Below are positions 22,986 through 36,753 of a stretch of 64,000 nucleotides of DNA, piece after piece. The notes under the pieces were generated by a model that saw only the letters and a list, made by a program, of their open reading frames with translations, was not told the origin of the DNA and did not search any database. The position numbers and the translations under genes are program-made. The stretch is from the NCBI GenBank assembly GCA_023101725.1, contig JALJCO010009074.1:496001-560000 (forward strand). The letters run 5' to 3'. Numbering within the stretch: the stretch's first letter is position 1; the number at the start of each line of letters is the position of its first letter. The stretch is from Atherinomorus stipes. Its lineage: Eukaryota; Chordata; Actinopteri; Atheriniformes; Atherinidae.

Positions 22986-25900
22986 TCTCTTTTTCTACTT
23001 GAAGTTAAGGTTGTGTCATCAGAACTTGATCAGTAGTTAACAGAACAGGTCCACTGCATGTCAGCCAATCGTGGTTATTAAATGATATTTGCGCCATTTC
23101 AGGAGTTATTGTGAGCAATGATCTTGTTTGTTTCAATGCAAATGGGTTGCATGAGATGCAAGTCTGATAACACATATCAGTAGATGTGCGGATTTACAGA
23201 AAGCTGCTTGAAGTCCCAGGCCTTTACTTAATGCGCAACTGACAGTGAAACAGGGGTTTTCCATAATATGCAATAAAACCACAGCGTATTTTAACTGGCC
23301 TGTGATTCAGTCTGTGTTTTCTGTTTCCTGACTATTTCTCAATCTCCAACAGATATATAAAGGTTTGGTACTTTATCACAACTTTCATTCAGGAAGCAGA
23401 GGGGTCATCTGTTAGTTGGGAGGTTGGTAGTATGACCATGTGTTGAAGAGTCACAGAGCCACTGATGCATTCATCAGCATAGAAAAAAAACTACTGCACA
23501 GCTTGTAACACAGATGCTTATATGACTACGCGCCTTGTAGAGTGAGAACTTTAAAGAGATCAGTCGTACTGGAAAAATCCTATATACTTAAATGTAATCC
23601 ATTCTGTAATCCAGTCATCACACATCTGCATACTATTATGCCCCCATTGACGTGAGAAACAAATTTCAAAACCATTGTGTTCATAGGGCTATTTGCAGTT
23701 ATCCAAATGTATGAAGATCACTCATACAAAGTTCAGTGGAACAGTGCAGAAAGCATCCAGGCAGCAAGGTCTAAAATGGGCTAGTAAGCTGATGCATCTT
23801 AGCTAAACATATTCATTCTGATGGGATGAGAAATTGTGTTTCAGAACTGCTAATCCACTTGGAGCTGCTGAAATGTGTTACACAATTAATCTTACAGCAA
23901 TTAGCATTTCCAGTCAGAGCAGAATAAATGTTTACCATGAATTTGCAATTCAGTCATGTGCACAAGGAAGTCCAAATAAAATATCCCTCTTTCAATTAGC
24001 CAATTTGACCATTTGAGTTTGCAGCCGAGTTAAATTCAAAGCAATATGAAATTTGCAGTGTGATGCATCCTAATGAGATGCACTAATGTGTTTTACAGTG
24101 CTGCCCTCTAGTGAGATGAATGATGGATGAGGCAAGTCACAAGAGTCTAGAATGAGTCAATACTTCTTTGGATGCCTTAAAATTAAACAAACAACAGTGT
24201 TAAAATTTTAAAATTAATTTATTATACTTCTTTGTCATAGAATTCATCACTTTTTGTTTATGGTTAACATACAGTCATTCATATAGAGAACAAATGAGTT
24301 TTCTTTTTATTCTTCAGTTTCAATTAACTTAGAAATGTACACTCTTCTTTGCGACGCCACAGAGGAGAAAAATATCCTTTTTTTTTTCGAAAAGTATTGT
24401 CTCTTATTTGTGTTTTCGCCCCCACCGAAGGAAAAGGCCCTCTGCCTCTTCTTCCTCTTCTTAGACTTCTGTTCCTTTCCTTTTATTTGGATGAGCGGAT
24501 ACAGAGGCGAGGGAACACCTGAACACACTGGCATGATGATGAAGTTAGGCGAAGGACTGATGTGTAGTATGGAGCCTGAAGCTAAAGAGCACACCATTTC
24601 TTTCTCTTCATTCACATACATACAGTAAGCAGTAGGACACGCATACACTCACATGCAAACACACACATTTTCCAACAGTGACCCATCAACCATGAAAAGA
24701 AAAGGGGGAAAAAAAACAACAAAAAAAAACAGACCGGCACAAAAGAAAATGAATCCCGAGAGACAAATAATTCTATAAAAATAAATCTATGTAGCTATCT
24801 ACAATCGTTATCAGTGCATGGGAACGGAGCGAGGCATGAGAAAAGTTCTTGTACATCAGCACAATATGTGGTCAGAAATAAATTTCTGTTGTTCTTGCCA
24901 TCTTTCTGAACACGTTTTACAAGAAACCAAGAAAGTGGCTGGCAGGCAGAGTAATCTGTTCTTATTTAGATCATACAGAACGAAAAAAAAAAAAACTAGA
25001 AAAGATTAAAAAAACAACATGCTGCAACCCTTTCAGTTTCACCAACATTTTTAATAAGAACACACCCAAATTCTCCATCTCACATTGTAAACCGTTTTAT
25101 TTTTGTCTTTTCAGCACAACAAAGTCTGTGTAAGGAGTGGAGGGCTAATTCTGGCAAACCAGTGGGAGGGTGGAGAGGATTAGTCCTGGCAGCCAGCCCT
25201 GTTGGTTAATTGGCTGCAGACAACACTCTGCCCTGAGGACATGGGACCGGGTGGCAGCGCCACGCCGAGCGTCAGTCATCTGCCAAGGCTGTACTGTTGA
25301 TGCTTGTGTGTTTTTTTGTCAGTGTCATTTGTTCATTTTTCAAGGGTAAAGATGGACAGAAAGTGGAAGAAACGTTTGTGTGAAATATGAGGGAACATGC
25401 AAAGCACCTCCTAGTGGTCACAGGCCAGTGTGCATGAGAAGATGCAAACAATGCTTCACTAAGCAGCAGCATGTAGCCAGGTAGTCACATTATTCTCTGT
25501 TACAGAACTTTTCACTTGTCAGAGAAACTTGTTTCTGCTGAAAATTTGAGGGGAAACATATTTAAATGGTTCTGAATATTTTCATTAAACATCCTGTGTA
25601 AACCCTTCTTACCTGTATTAAAGCATGAGTTTAATTTATACATACTGATTTTATTTTTTAACCCATTAAGTCCTAATATATGGACATATGTTGCATTGTA
25701 AATAGATTAAAATCAGCATCACAATTCCAGTTTTGGAAACTAGGGGTTATTTCTGCAGCTTTTTTGTGAGGCTGTGCCACATGGAAACTGCAGTTGTAGC
25801 GCATACAAAGAACAATGAAAGAACAGAACAAAAGGAGAAAAAAACCCTGTTTAAGATACATACATTGCCTGATTTAGCTAACAATTACATCTTTTATCAA

Positions 25901-26745
25901 AATTAGCAATAATCAAACAGTATACATCCCCTGTACATATATTTCTGTATGCATAAAAAACCAAACCAAACCACATCCCTCCAATAAGGTGCAATTCATA
26001 CGTAGCTTTGCAGGCAGAAGTGTTGTTTTTCCAACATGCAACTTAAAAAAAAAAAAAAAAAAAAAAAAAGCTTTTTCTCAATACACATTTTTTGTAAGTA
26101 TTTGACATTTCTGTCTACTTGAAGGAAAAGCAGAACACACACACACACACAAAGCATCAAACCAGCACCACTTTGCTATGTGACAAAAACAGAGCATTAA
26201 CAAAAAGATGAGGACAAGACTCGTTTTGTTTTTGGCTTCATCCTGGGTTGCTTTTCAAACCAAAACCGCTTCAAAGAGGCTGAGCCGTGACAAACATGGT
26301 TTCTGGCCACACAATGGCAAGTCTTCATAGCGATCGCATAACAGCGAGGACACAGACAGAGTGCCTACAGCAGTCTGGCTGTTGGACCAGCAGAAGACAC
26401 GGCCACAATTAGACTGTGGTATAAAACAGAGGCTGTACTGCGTGTGCATGTGTCTGTACGTGCTGTGTCTTTCTGTGAAAGTATCTGCAAATAAATTCTC
26501 CCAAAAAACATATGCAAAAAAGCAAAAACCAAAAAAAAAAAGCCATCTATAAATGAAGTGGTTATGTGATGCTGTTAATGTCACAATAAAAATATGACAT
26601 CACCTAAACTTAACAGAGCAAACATGATGGCACCATGCTGTGGTCCCCTCCCTGCTATCAGAGGAGGTAAAAGATTTGTGAGGTGGGGTGGAACTGTACT
26701 CTTAGCATCAGGCTGCGACAGTGCTTTTAAATCTACACCTTCATT

Positions 26746-26778
<33 letters not shown>

Positions 26779-29613
26779 ACCTTCAAAAGACATTAAAAGC
26801 CAAGCTGCCAAGTGGACGAAGTTACAAAACAAAGTACAAAAACAAAATTAAATAGAAGAACCAAGATACTCTTTACCTCTTTTTCTCCATTTCTCAGATT
26901 TCCCACAGAAACATTAGAACTTTAAACAAAAGAGCAGAAGGAAAAACACATCGATTGACTTCACACAAAAAAAAAAAAAAAAAAAGACCCATAAGTGCAA
27001 ACCAAAACAAAGAAGGAAGACTACAAATGTGGAAAGTGTGTGATTGTAGGGAACATTCCTGCCCTTTTCCAGCTCGGCTTCTGTTTCTGATTCCGATTGC
27101 AGGGAATTCAAACCCCTCTGGAGGCTTATACTTGTACTTTTCCCCTCATGCTTCCCTCCCCTTCAATTGCTTTTTTCTTACACTGCCACCCTCTCTTTAG
27201 CTGCCTCTGTCTTAACTCAGATCAGACTGCTGTTGCAGGAACAGCAAATTTCTGAGATTTGCAGGAAGGCTCAGCTAGGAAAAAAAAAAAAAAAAAAAAG
27301 ACTGTTCATTCAGACACCTAAACATGTAACCATGGTGTGTGGGTATTAACCTGGAACGCTCTGATCTGAAATATTACATTGAAAGGTTTATAAAAGATGA
27401 GAATGTGAACGCTATCTTTTGGCTTTTTACACTAACCCAGGCGGACAAAACATGTTCCTGAAAATGGCCCAAATCTGGCAGGTCTGAAGCAAATAACAGT
27501 CATAATGCAGCAGGAATGAGGTCTCAGAATCTGCTGAAGTATATTAACACAAGTCTGGGTGCTGAAATTGAATCAGTCCTGTATCTCATCCAAATTCATA
27601 AACCACCCAGCCTGAGGCAGCCTGAATGCGGCCAAATTAGGCAGGTCTCTGGCTCCGAGCCCAAAAACAAACAAACAAACTGACCATTTTTGGTCATCCT
27701 GTCAGGACGTCGCCATTTTGCCTAAATCGACCTGATTCATCAGGCTACCTATGAGGCTACCTGTCATTATTTGTGGCCTTCTCATAACTTTGAAAGAATG
27801 ACTAAGCATTTATAGATGTATACATATCTGGACTGGTTTAACTTGGACTGCGGCATATTTAGTTCTAACAGCAGTCACTCATCCCCCCCCTCTATCTTCC
27901 GAAGGCATCTGATCTGCAGCCATGTGTCAGCCAGTCTGCTTGCCCACCTTCTCAGGCATGTGCTGCATGTGTCACCGTGTCCATCTGTTTCTGATGTGCG
28001 ACTCTGACTTTCATCTTTTTGATCTGTCCTGTCACAACATATGGAGTTGGACCAGATTGTTTTAATACCCACCCCAGAGCCAGCAATCTGTCCTGGAACA
28101 CATTCAGGAGTGATATGACTAACAAACACATCCACTCATGCAAATACACCCATCCTACAAATTCATGACACATTCATACGGTTAACCACGACATGCGTTT
28201 TAAAAGTTTTGAAATAATCATCCTCCTCCAGAAGTTTCCTTGTTGGTGTGAATAAAGTATCTGTCTATAAATGTTGCCACCACTTTATATTCAGCACTTC
28301 TCTCTTAGCTGCAGCTCGATTTAATGTGTTCCTCTCCTGAGGTGATGCTCCTTTTATTTTCACTTTTTATTAACCTTTTACGCCCGTTGGCTGGTTTTCT
28401 GAACAGAATTGGACAGCAGCCAATTTTTTTTACTCATTAACAAGACTGTAAACACAAGGAAGGTTTAATTTCAGTGGAAGCCACACGACTTGATTTCTCC
28501 AAGCTCAGTTGGATCTAAATGTCCTCGTGTATCAAACCACATGGATGGTTTTGGTTTAATTAGGTTTTCAGATTTCTACAACAACCTGCATCTGAAGTGA
28601 ATGGTGTATTTTTGAAAATGTCTCTTTTGGTTCAGATAAACAGATTTTATAATAATAACCTTTATAATAACTACAGTGTTTAGAAGTAGTTATTATAAAG
28701 GACTACTTCCGTGTTAGGAGATGTAAAACTACATCAGATGTTCTGATTTAGATTATGAGTGTAGAGAAATGCCTTCTTTTAAAGTTTGGATACGATAACC
28801 CTTAAACTTGCTGGTAATAATTTTAAAAAGTGCAATATTCCCAAATCAAAGCAATAAGAAGCTGCTAAACACATAAAATGATGTTTGTGTTTTTTTCTTC
28901 TTTTTTTGTGGTTTAATACCGAGTACTTTTCAATCCGTGTTGACACATCAATACGACTGTCAGAGTAAATGCCACAGCTCTCTTCGCAGAATGCGCCCGT
29001 TTTCTGTATTTCTCAGGAAGAGAATAAATAACATGCTTACAGCCAAGATGACAGCCTGATAGGAGGTTTATGTCTGCCCCATTTCAAAATACTTTCTCAA
29101 GAACTTAATATTTTGATTTAATTTGAAGCTTGAAATGTTAAGCTTCATCTTAAATTGGATGCTTTTCACAGCCATCTCCATGCTTACCCAATCCATGCAA
29201 GAAGGCTTCAGAAAGGCAGAAAACAAGCGCCTTGAAAAGCAAAGTCAAAACCGGAGCTCCAGTTGAATGGACCCCCTTCTCCCTGCACCCCACACTCTAC
29301 TTTCTTTGATTTCCGGCTTAGTAGCTGCCAATGTTTCTTGGAAAAGATCAATTGGTGGAAGCCACAATGCTGGCAGGGTTCCAGAGCCATGACGGCATGC
29401 AAGCCCCAAGGAAAGGCAGCCAGTCAGCGTCTCTGTGAGCACAATAACAGATGGGGGTAATGGTGTCGGTGGAGCAACAAAGTCCTGCAGGATGTCTGTG
29501 CAGGACACAGACAAGGTGGTGAATGTTACAAACGTGTGTTGATGATTGGTGTGCATGAACTACAAATGGGGTTTTTCCAGCAATAAAGGTCTTTAAAGCT
29601 GCTCTATCCAGAC
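22986..29613. other. Long gene-free, repeat-poor stretch
   Basis: No exon or transposon recognised. There are many A-tracts (24708-24730, 24985-24996, 26045-26069, 26966-26984, 27280-27298), a (CA)n at 26748-26776, and short CA runs near 26134. The section 24290-27350 could be part of a long untranslated region or non-coding RNA; I cannot show this. Confidence 0.4.
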
Positions 29614-29817
29614 CAGGGGTGTCCAGCTCCAGCCCTCGAGGGCTGCAGTCCTGCACGTTTTAGATGTTCCCTTGCTCCAACACACCTGGTTAAAATTGTC
29701 ATTACTTAACAGCTTCTTGTCAAATGCTGCCCAAAGATATTGATTCATTAATCTGAATCAGGTCCAAAGTCCAAAACCTGCAGGACAGAAGCCCTCGAGG
29801 ACCAAATTAGGACACCC
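29614..29817 (+). mobile_element. hAT-type MITE (GGGGTGTCC ends)
   Basis: 204 bp. The left end CAGGGGTGTCCAGCTCCAGC then CCTCGAGGGC and the right end GCCCTCGAGGACC...GGACACCC are inverted repeats, with TCCTGCA/TGCAGGA inside. This is a widespread fish MITE family as I recall. A diverged relative is at 50384-50553. Confidence 0.75.
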
Positions 29818-29869
29818 ATGATCTAGACTGGAATTTCCAGATTTTGCTTAATTTAGTAATAGAACAACA

Positions 29870-30170
29870 CAGCAAAACAAAGTAGTTCTGTGCAGTTTGA
29901 AGTCAGTCAGACTTATATTCATGTAAAAATCCGATGTTGAAAAGCCAAAGTTTGCTAGCTGCTAGCATTTTAGCCTCTCTATGACATTACGTCATGGGTA
30001 GAGACAGTCGCAGTCGGCTCATTGATTTACATGTATAATCACAGCGGTGGAAAACATTAAAGATGCTCCAGAACAGCTAGATTGGAACTGGTTTGTGTGT
30101 TGGGATCATCAGCCAGTTCAGAAGAGTGTGATGATGCTGACGAAGATGGTGACAGAGCTTACAATTAAGC
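29870..30170 (-). repeat. Dispersed repeat, inverted partner of 21340-21690
   Basis: Same landmarks as its partner, in reverse complement. The two copies lie 8.2 kb apart, and the identity looks high by eye (about 85 to 90 per cent, estimated not computed). Confidence 0.75.
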
Positions 30171-31922
30171 CCATTTCGAACCGGGCTTAAGTCAGCTATG
30201 TACAGCTCCAACACCATCTCCCCAGTCCCCTCAGTTTATCTCCAGCATGCAAGATCCTCGCCAAGCAGACTCAGAACTGTAAAGAGCGACCCAGACCAGC
30301 ACCAAGCAGGCCCACTACGGTTAAAGAGCTGCTTAGACCAGCACCTAGTGGGACCAGACCAGCACGGTATAAGGCAGAGTCAGGAGTAAGTGTAGAGAGG
30401 CAGCCACAGCTATTAGCTCACAGCTAACCGCTAACTCGTGGCTAATCACTAGCATGCTAACTCGCGGTAACTAACTAGCCTTTAAAAACGAGAGGATAAC
30501 AACTTACATGGCTCCAGCTGAGATTTAAATAGTTCCCGTTTATAAAGATGAGGATGGAGGGAAGGATGCATCTTTGGAAGCAGCCAGAAAAGTCCTGTGA
30601 TGTCCAAGAAGTCCCATGAAAAAGAAGCCGTCTCTGTTCACAGCTGGACATCACAGCTTTGTGATGCAAACACTGATGAAGAATGATCCGATGAAGAATG
30701 ATCCAGTGACAACAGTCCCATGTGTTGAAGTCTCATGTCCAGTAAACGGCATCTGCAGACAGGAATTTTACTGGCAGAGATGAGCAGGAGGCTCCTACAG
30801 CTAGACACCGGTAAGAGAACCTATTTTATCCTCTTCTAATGTATTCATGATCTGTAAGAAACATAAATAAACGTGTCCTTATGAGCTTTTAAACATTAAC
30901 TGGCAATACGACAGAAGGCTGAGCAGATACTGTCCATCTGTAAAACTGGAAAAGGAACTTAAAACTACAACAAACCCATTAAAATCCATTCTGACAACGA
31001 TGTAAAGCGTCTTTTCACAACGTCACATCTGGTTTCTGCGAACAGCGCCAGTCTATTCAAATGTGCTGAAATGCAGCGATGACTTCCAATAACTCATTAA
31101 AGTAGACACGCCTGTTTCCGTTATAGATCATCATGAAGAACGTTCTGGTTTATAAAACATGGAGAAAATGTCAAAAACATGTCATCTGTACTTTAAGGCA
31201 TTCAAATCATGTGCAAGAATGTTCCTAAACAACTAAATACATTCATAATTAGCCAAAGGAAATACTGAATACTGCATTAAGCTGGAGGGAGGAACAAGCT
31301 GATATCTAATACTGATGGTGACCTGATGCGCTGGAGGGAAGTACAGCTGACATCCTGCAGACAGAAGGTAAAACATCTCCTAATAGCTCTTACATTCTAA
31401 TTTTAGGTCCCTCCAGTTTTAAATGTAAACCTCTCATAAGGTTATTCAATCTGCTAATATCGATAATAACTATAAGCAAGAGCTGTGCAGAGCTGTTTCC
31501 TAGCAACGCAATTCCAAACCTGTCTGCAGCAGGATCACTCCATCTCCTTTACAGTTTTTCATTTTGCACCTAATTTATTCCCCCTGTTCCAATCAGCAAA
31601 GCAAGCAGATGTGTTTACAGCAGATTTCTGGATGGTAGGGTGCCCCACAAATCTGATCAAATTTAAAGTTAGAGCTTGTGTCTTTGGTAAAATGTTTCAA
31701 CTGGATGCTGAGTAAGATATGAAATCCTAATGAATAGTTATGATGTTGTAATAGGCTTCAGAGTTTTCCTTTCCTACACCTTCATACCAAGTCTTTAGGT
31801 TTAAACTGCTTTATTTAGCAATTGTTTATGGAGTAAAAAACAATGAGTCCCTGGATTACTGCATAACAGACTTATCTGGATTGAGTTAAATCATTTTATT
31901 TCTGTGTCTAAACCTTAAAACT
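30171..31922. other. Gene-free stretch
   Basis: Short repeated GCTAAC-type words at about 30405-30475. The 30170-30800 part looks like a continuation of a repeat, but I have no partner for it. No exon recognised. Confidence 0.4.
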
Positions 31923-32316
31923 AGGGCTGGACGATTATGGAAAAAATTATAATCACGATCATTTTGACAGATATTGAAATCACGATTAATATTCAGGATT
32001 ATTCATTGATTTTATAAAGTGTTTATTGAACCACCAAAACTCAACTTCAAATATAACTTAAAAAAAATAAAACCAGAAATAAATTAGAAACAATTAAAGA
32101 AGTAAAATAAGAATATTATTTAAAATAATAGTAGCAATAAAAATGAATACTCAGTCTACATGCATTCCTGTTCTATACTCTCTGCAGTTTGCTTCCTATA
32201 ACTTCATCAGTCTGTTCACTTCAGGATTAATCATTTTTCTTCGATTACAGTGTTTTTGTGATCGTGAAAAGGCAAAACTGAAATCACGATTAAAATTCGA
32301 TTAATTGTCCAGCCCT
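31923..32316. mobile_element. hAT-type MITE (AGGGCTGGACGAT ends)
   Basis: 394 bp between AGGGCTGGACGATTATGG and ATTAATTGTCCAGCCCT, inverted termini of about 17 bp. The interior is AT-rich with ATCACGATTA-like words near both ends. The flanks TTAAAACT and CCTAAAACT look like an altered target duplication. A related element is at 54656-55408. Confidence 0.75.
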
Positions 32317-35300
32317 ACCTAAAACTGCAAACATTCCTGGCACAGCACAGAAAAACAATGAATTAATACAGTTGGTTTTTTTTTCCTTTTTCCAATACCT
32401 GATTTCTAACTTTGAGGTCTCTTTTTAGACTGCTTTCTCTTTAAAAATCATTCCTCTGAACTCTATTTTATGACCAGTCAATGCAGTGTTAACAATCTGC
32501 TTGCTAGCTTTCACACATTTGTTTTAAATCTACCGTGTCAGGAGTGGATTCTTGCACCACGGTAACATGTTGCTGACATCGGGGGAAATAGATGTTTCAC
32601 AACTGAATAAATTACTGCAAAAGAAGCAGAGTGGAAGCTCACTTACAGATGTAAAGTCTATAAATGCTGAGTGATAAATGCATAAATCTGCCAGCATTTA
32701 AGGGATGGGTAAACAATTCACTCACCTTTAACAACACCACCTCATCGCTGCAATTTACTTTACAGATTTTATATTTACACATGAGCAAAGATGACAGCTT
32801 TGAGCAGATTAGCTACAGTATATGAATGCCTTCATGAATGCATCAGTGCTTCTAACAATTGCAGCGTGGCCACAATCTGCTGAAGTATCCTTGAGGAAGA
32901 CAGAGCCTCCAAGCTTGAGATCAGCCTTTTTAAAATTCTCCGTAAGCCAGAGGAGATGGCAGACAGCAATACAACAACACAACCCCATCCTCACTTAACC
33001 CATCACTGCTTTATAGATTTTCTTTTACAAGGATGATGTGCTGCTCCCTTCATTTGGATGGTTTTCATTTCATCACGGTGTTGACTCTACCTCAAAGTGA
33101 AAAATCAAAGTTGTTAAGTCAAGGTTATTACCCTGCAATAAGCCTCTAACATGAAACATTGATGGAAATGTCTCTTTCTGGATTCTAGTTTCTATTTATC
33201 AAACCTTGTGTTTGGAAATAAAAGGGCTGTTTTTCTTCTTTCAGGTTTAAATCTGACAAAAAAAAATAAAAAAGTGCTTCACCTACATTTCACTCCTGGA
33301 TTTTGCTACAAAAAGTGTTTTTCATGTCTACTTTTTCTGCTCCTTGAGCATATCATTAGCATACTGTCATAAATCAAAGTAAAATGAGGGAGCGTGTCAT
33401 GCTACCCAGCTTTGCAGAGCTGCGACATTTATTAAAAAAATGACTGAGTTCTGACGTGTTTGGTATTTTTTGCTCTAGTTAGGGTCTGCAAGTGGGATTA
33501 AGTAGGAATGTTTTTCTGATTGTTGGCCCTCTACACTCCTTCACCCCTTACACTACTGCTCTGCAATTTCAGCAGATGACCTCAGGCTGTTCGGGATCTC
33601 AGGAACTCAACCAGGGGATTGTTGCCATAGTGATAAGAGGCAACAAGCTATGAGAAGTAACCCCAGCTTGTGTTTCATTGACACACTTATTTGGCACGAG
33701 TCAGTGCGCCTGTTGCAAACACACACACACACGTACACATGAATATATGCAAACACATGCGCTGTTCTCCAGATGTGCAGCCTGATTGCAGCGGGCTGAA
33801 AGTGGGGAGTTAACTTGAGTTAAATGGTTTCTGGCAGAGCTTAAACACAAATACCCGCCCAGCCCTTGATGGGACACACTTGTGGTTACATTGTTGAGAT
33901 GGCGTTTAACTAAAACACAAACTTCTTTTTCTTCTTTGCAAATAGCTGCATGTAAATTTGTGGGTGGAATTGTTTCCCACTGCAAAGACAAACCAAAAAG
34001 GTCTGCAATTTGAGACCATAAAGTCTGAAGGATGAAAATGCGTTGCATTGGGTTTGTGAAAATCTAATTAGATACTTTTGTCTGCCTCCAGTTATTAGCT
34101 GAAAACCCCAAAAGTCTATTCATGAATTTCGCACTGAATGCGCCCATCTTGGGGGGTAAAAAGAAAAAAACTTAAGAGTGGATAAATAGAGGGCTTTAAT
34201 GCAAAATTGCGCCTTTCCCTGATTTAATGGTTTACGATCGCCGTGATTAATTCGTTTAAGCTTTAGCTCTCTTTAAAATTCAGCTTCAATTAAAGTATTT
34301 TCCATCAATCATGATCAATCATTACACTTTCAAACTGCAAGAAATCTAATTAACAAACAAAAAGCTCCAACTCTAACACGGCTGGATTTTTTCTTGTCTC
34401 ATCTCAAATCCAGTTTGCAGCCAGTTTCTCTGCAGCCCTCCAGGATTTAAACGGCACTTTGGCTCCCGGCACCAGCACCAAACCCCCAACAGCTGCTGCT
34501 GTAGACCGCATCACCATAGAGGCAGCATCGCAGACCCCAAACTACCGTCAGTCGCCCAGGAGGCGTATCTCATTTTCCCACCCTGAAGAGACAGGATCGA
34601 AGTTCTTCAGAAATTTTGGAAATACAGGATATTATTCTGAAGAAATAAAGAAATAAAAATGAGGGTTTCAAATGACACTGAAAGTTAAGTTAGAGGGGGG
34701 TTAAATATTGCCACTTTATACAAGTGGGTGAAAAGAAAAGAGCATTTGCAGCATTGTGTACTGAGATCTGTGGCAGTGTTGTGTTTCCAAGTCAAAACAA
34801 AGCTGCACTGTTAAACTGTTACCTGTTAAGGTTCTGATACAGTGTCAGCCTTTTTGTTACCTCTCGGCAGCTTGTCAAATTTCCTCCCTGATACTTTTTA
34901 TTTCTTTTGAGGAACGCTTCACCTTGATATATAATCTTCCTGAAGCTGAGGAGAGGTGTAATGATGGATACAATCAGTGTTAAGAAGAAAGTAAATGTTG
35001 CTGATGTCATTCCTTTGCAGTCAACAGAGCCCAGACTGGCACTGACCCACATCTCACAACACACACACACAGAGACACAAGTATGACACATAAACTACTG
35101 CTAAATGTTTTTGGGTGGGAATTGAGGCATTTAGCCATGTGAACAGCAGGGAAAAGGACAACAAGTATGATTCCTCATGCCTAAATGGTCAGATGTTACT
35201 GATCATGGGGCATCACCATGGTAACTACTCTCTCCCTGTCCCGTGGAGACGGAGAGAAAGAAATGAGGCGGAGGGAAGATAACTACATCTCTATTACTGA

Positions 35301-35808
35301 AATGCCACATTCTTGTGAGGATTAACGGAAAATAGATAGGCGCTGAGAATAGTGGGAGTCGGGGTAAGTGTGATTGTATGAGTGAGACAATTACAGGATG
35401 AGCAGGTGATTTCAACTTATGTGAATCAGGGCAGATAGATAAGCAAGGCAAAGAGTGAAAATTATCCCTAATTAAATATTTCTAATTAACATAGCAATGC
35501 AAGCAGACAATAGAGAAAGAAAGTGCGCTGAAGATTCAGAGGAAGTCGCTCTACAGTTTGCAGCTGAGTGTGAAACCGAATATTTAACTAAGCTGACCTC
35601 ATCTGAAAACTGCAGCTACTTGACTGATGTGAACCCACCCACTCTTCTCAACACTGATCCCATCTCCCTTTTTCACATAAGTTAGTTTCCAAGGAAACAA
35701 AAGTTATTTCAGCTGCTGGACAGACAGACGAAAATCTGAAGGCTGATCCTCCCCCAAACAGGCTCAACTGTTCTCTGATAGGAGAAATGATAATGGGCCG
35801 GAGCGCCA
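32317..35808. other. Gene-free stretch
   Basis: No exon established. A short CA run is at 33719-33731. The frame 34459-34656 reads somewhat protein-like (see rejected items). Confidence 0.4.
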
Positions 35809-35814
35809 TTTATT
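35809..35814 (-). other. Candidate mgat3 polyadenylation signal
   Basis: This is the first AATAAA hexamer I see on the minus strand after the mgat3 stop codon, about 940 nt downstream. Mammalian MGAT3 3' untranslated regions are longer than this, so a more distal site is quite possible. No transcript evidence is available. Confidence 0.2.
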
Positions 35815-36753
35815 CACATCTGTCTGTAAGCTCAGAGAAAAATACTCAAACCCACTTGCACTGCTTTCACTGTTTGATATTCTCCCCCTTTGAGAAGGTT
35901 TCCGTCCTCATCACACTTCATAGCCCAAAACGGCACAACACAAAGACAAAGCGCGCTCACCATTTATGGACACACACACACACGCATGCACCCACACACG
36001 CACACACACACGTCTAAGGTGCATGAAAATGAATGCGAGTACATGAATGAGCAGAAATATCCCCACTGAGTTGTTCATGTAATTTGGTGCATTTTTTTTT
36101 TTAAAAAAGGCTTTGTCATTTTTCTGAGACCCAAAAACAATGTAATATTTGAACAAGAGACTGGTTCTGGAAGGAGGTTACTGAACATGACAGGAAGACG
36201 TCTGAAGGTGTGGAGTGATGCAGGAACTTCAGCTGGTCTGTAAACGCTATCAGAAACAAAAGCAGTCCTTTGCTTCGCTTCAGAGTTTGTTTTTCTTTTT
36301 TTTTGTTCGTATCTCCACAGGTTAAACACGCCTGCAAAATATCCCTGGCTTTTCTTTGAAGCTGCCCCTTTCTCTCGGAGAACAGGTGTGTCCAACTGGC
36401 AGGTGAAGACAGCAAGGAAACAGGCCAGATGACTACAAGAGAGATGGCTTTGTCTCTCCCTGAAAAAGCGGGAGGAATGGGGACATTTTTTGATTCTATT
36501 TATCCAGTGGTTGCACCCTCTCAATGCTCTGCTAATGCATGATTGATGTGATTCAGTGTTCCCTTTTTGTTGTTTTTTTTTTTTTTTTTAACTCCAAAAT
36601 AATGACTGAATCCCAGCAACATCAGTGTTGCCAGGTGGAAATACATTTAGTTCCAAATGTCATTCATCAGTACCATTCAATTCCCAAAGCTCAGTGCCAA
36701 GGCCTCACTGGGGCCATACTAGTTACTTCACATATTTTCACCCAGCTGATCTC

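Noticed and set aside
24307..24648. 113-codon minus-strand frame with a Lys/Arg-rich stretch, ending near AATAAA
   Set aside because: The basic stretch comes from A-rich sequence; no homologue recognised.
34459..34656. 65-codon frame with Pro/Ser/Arg-rich, protein-like text (SPRRRISFSHPEE)
   Set aside because: An in-frame stop lies just upstream, no convincing acceptor is present and no family is recognised; could be an isolated exon, but I cannot support it.
36075..36524. 149-codon minus-strand frame downstream of the mgat3 stop
   Set aside because: Lies in the presumed 3' untranslated region; low-complexity Lys/Ser sequence with no recognisable family.
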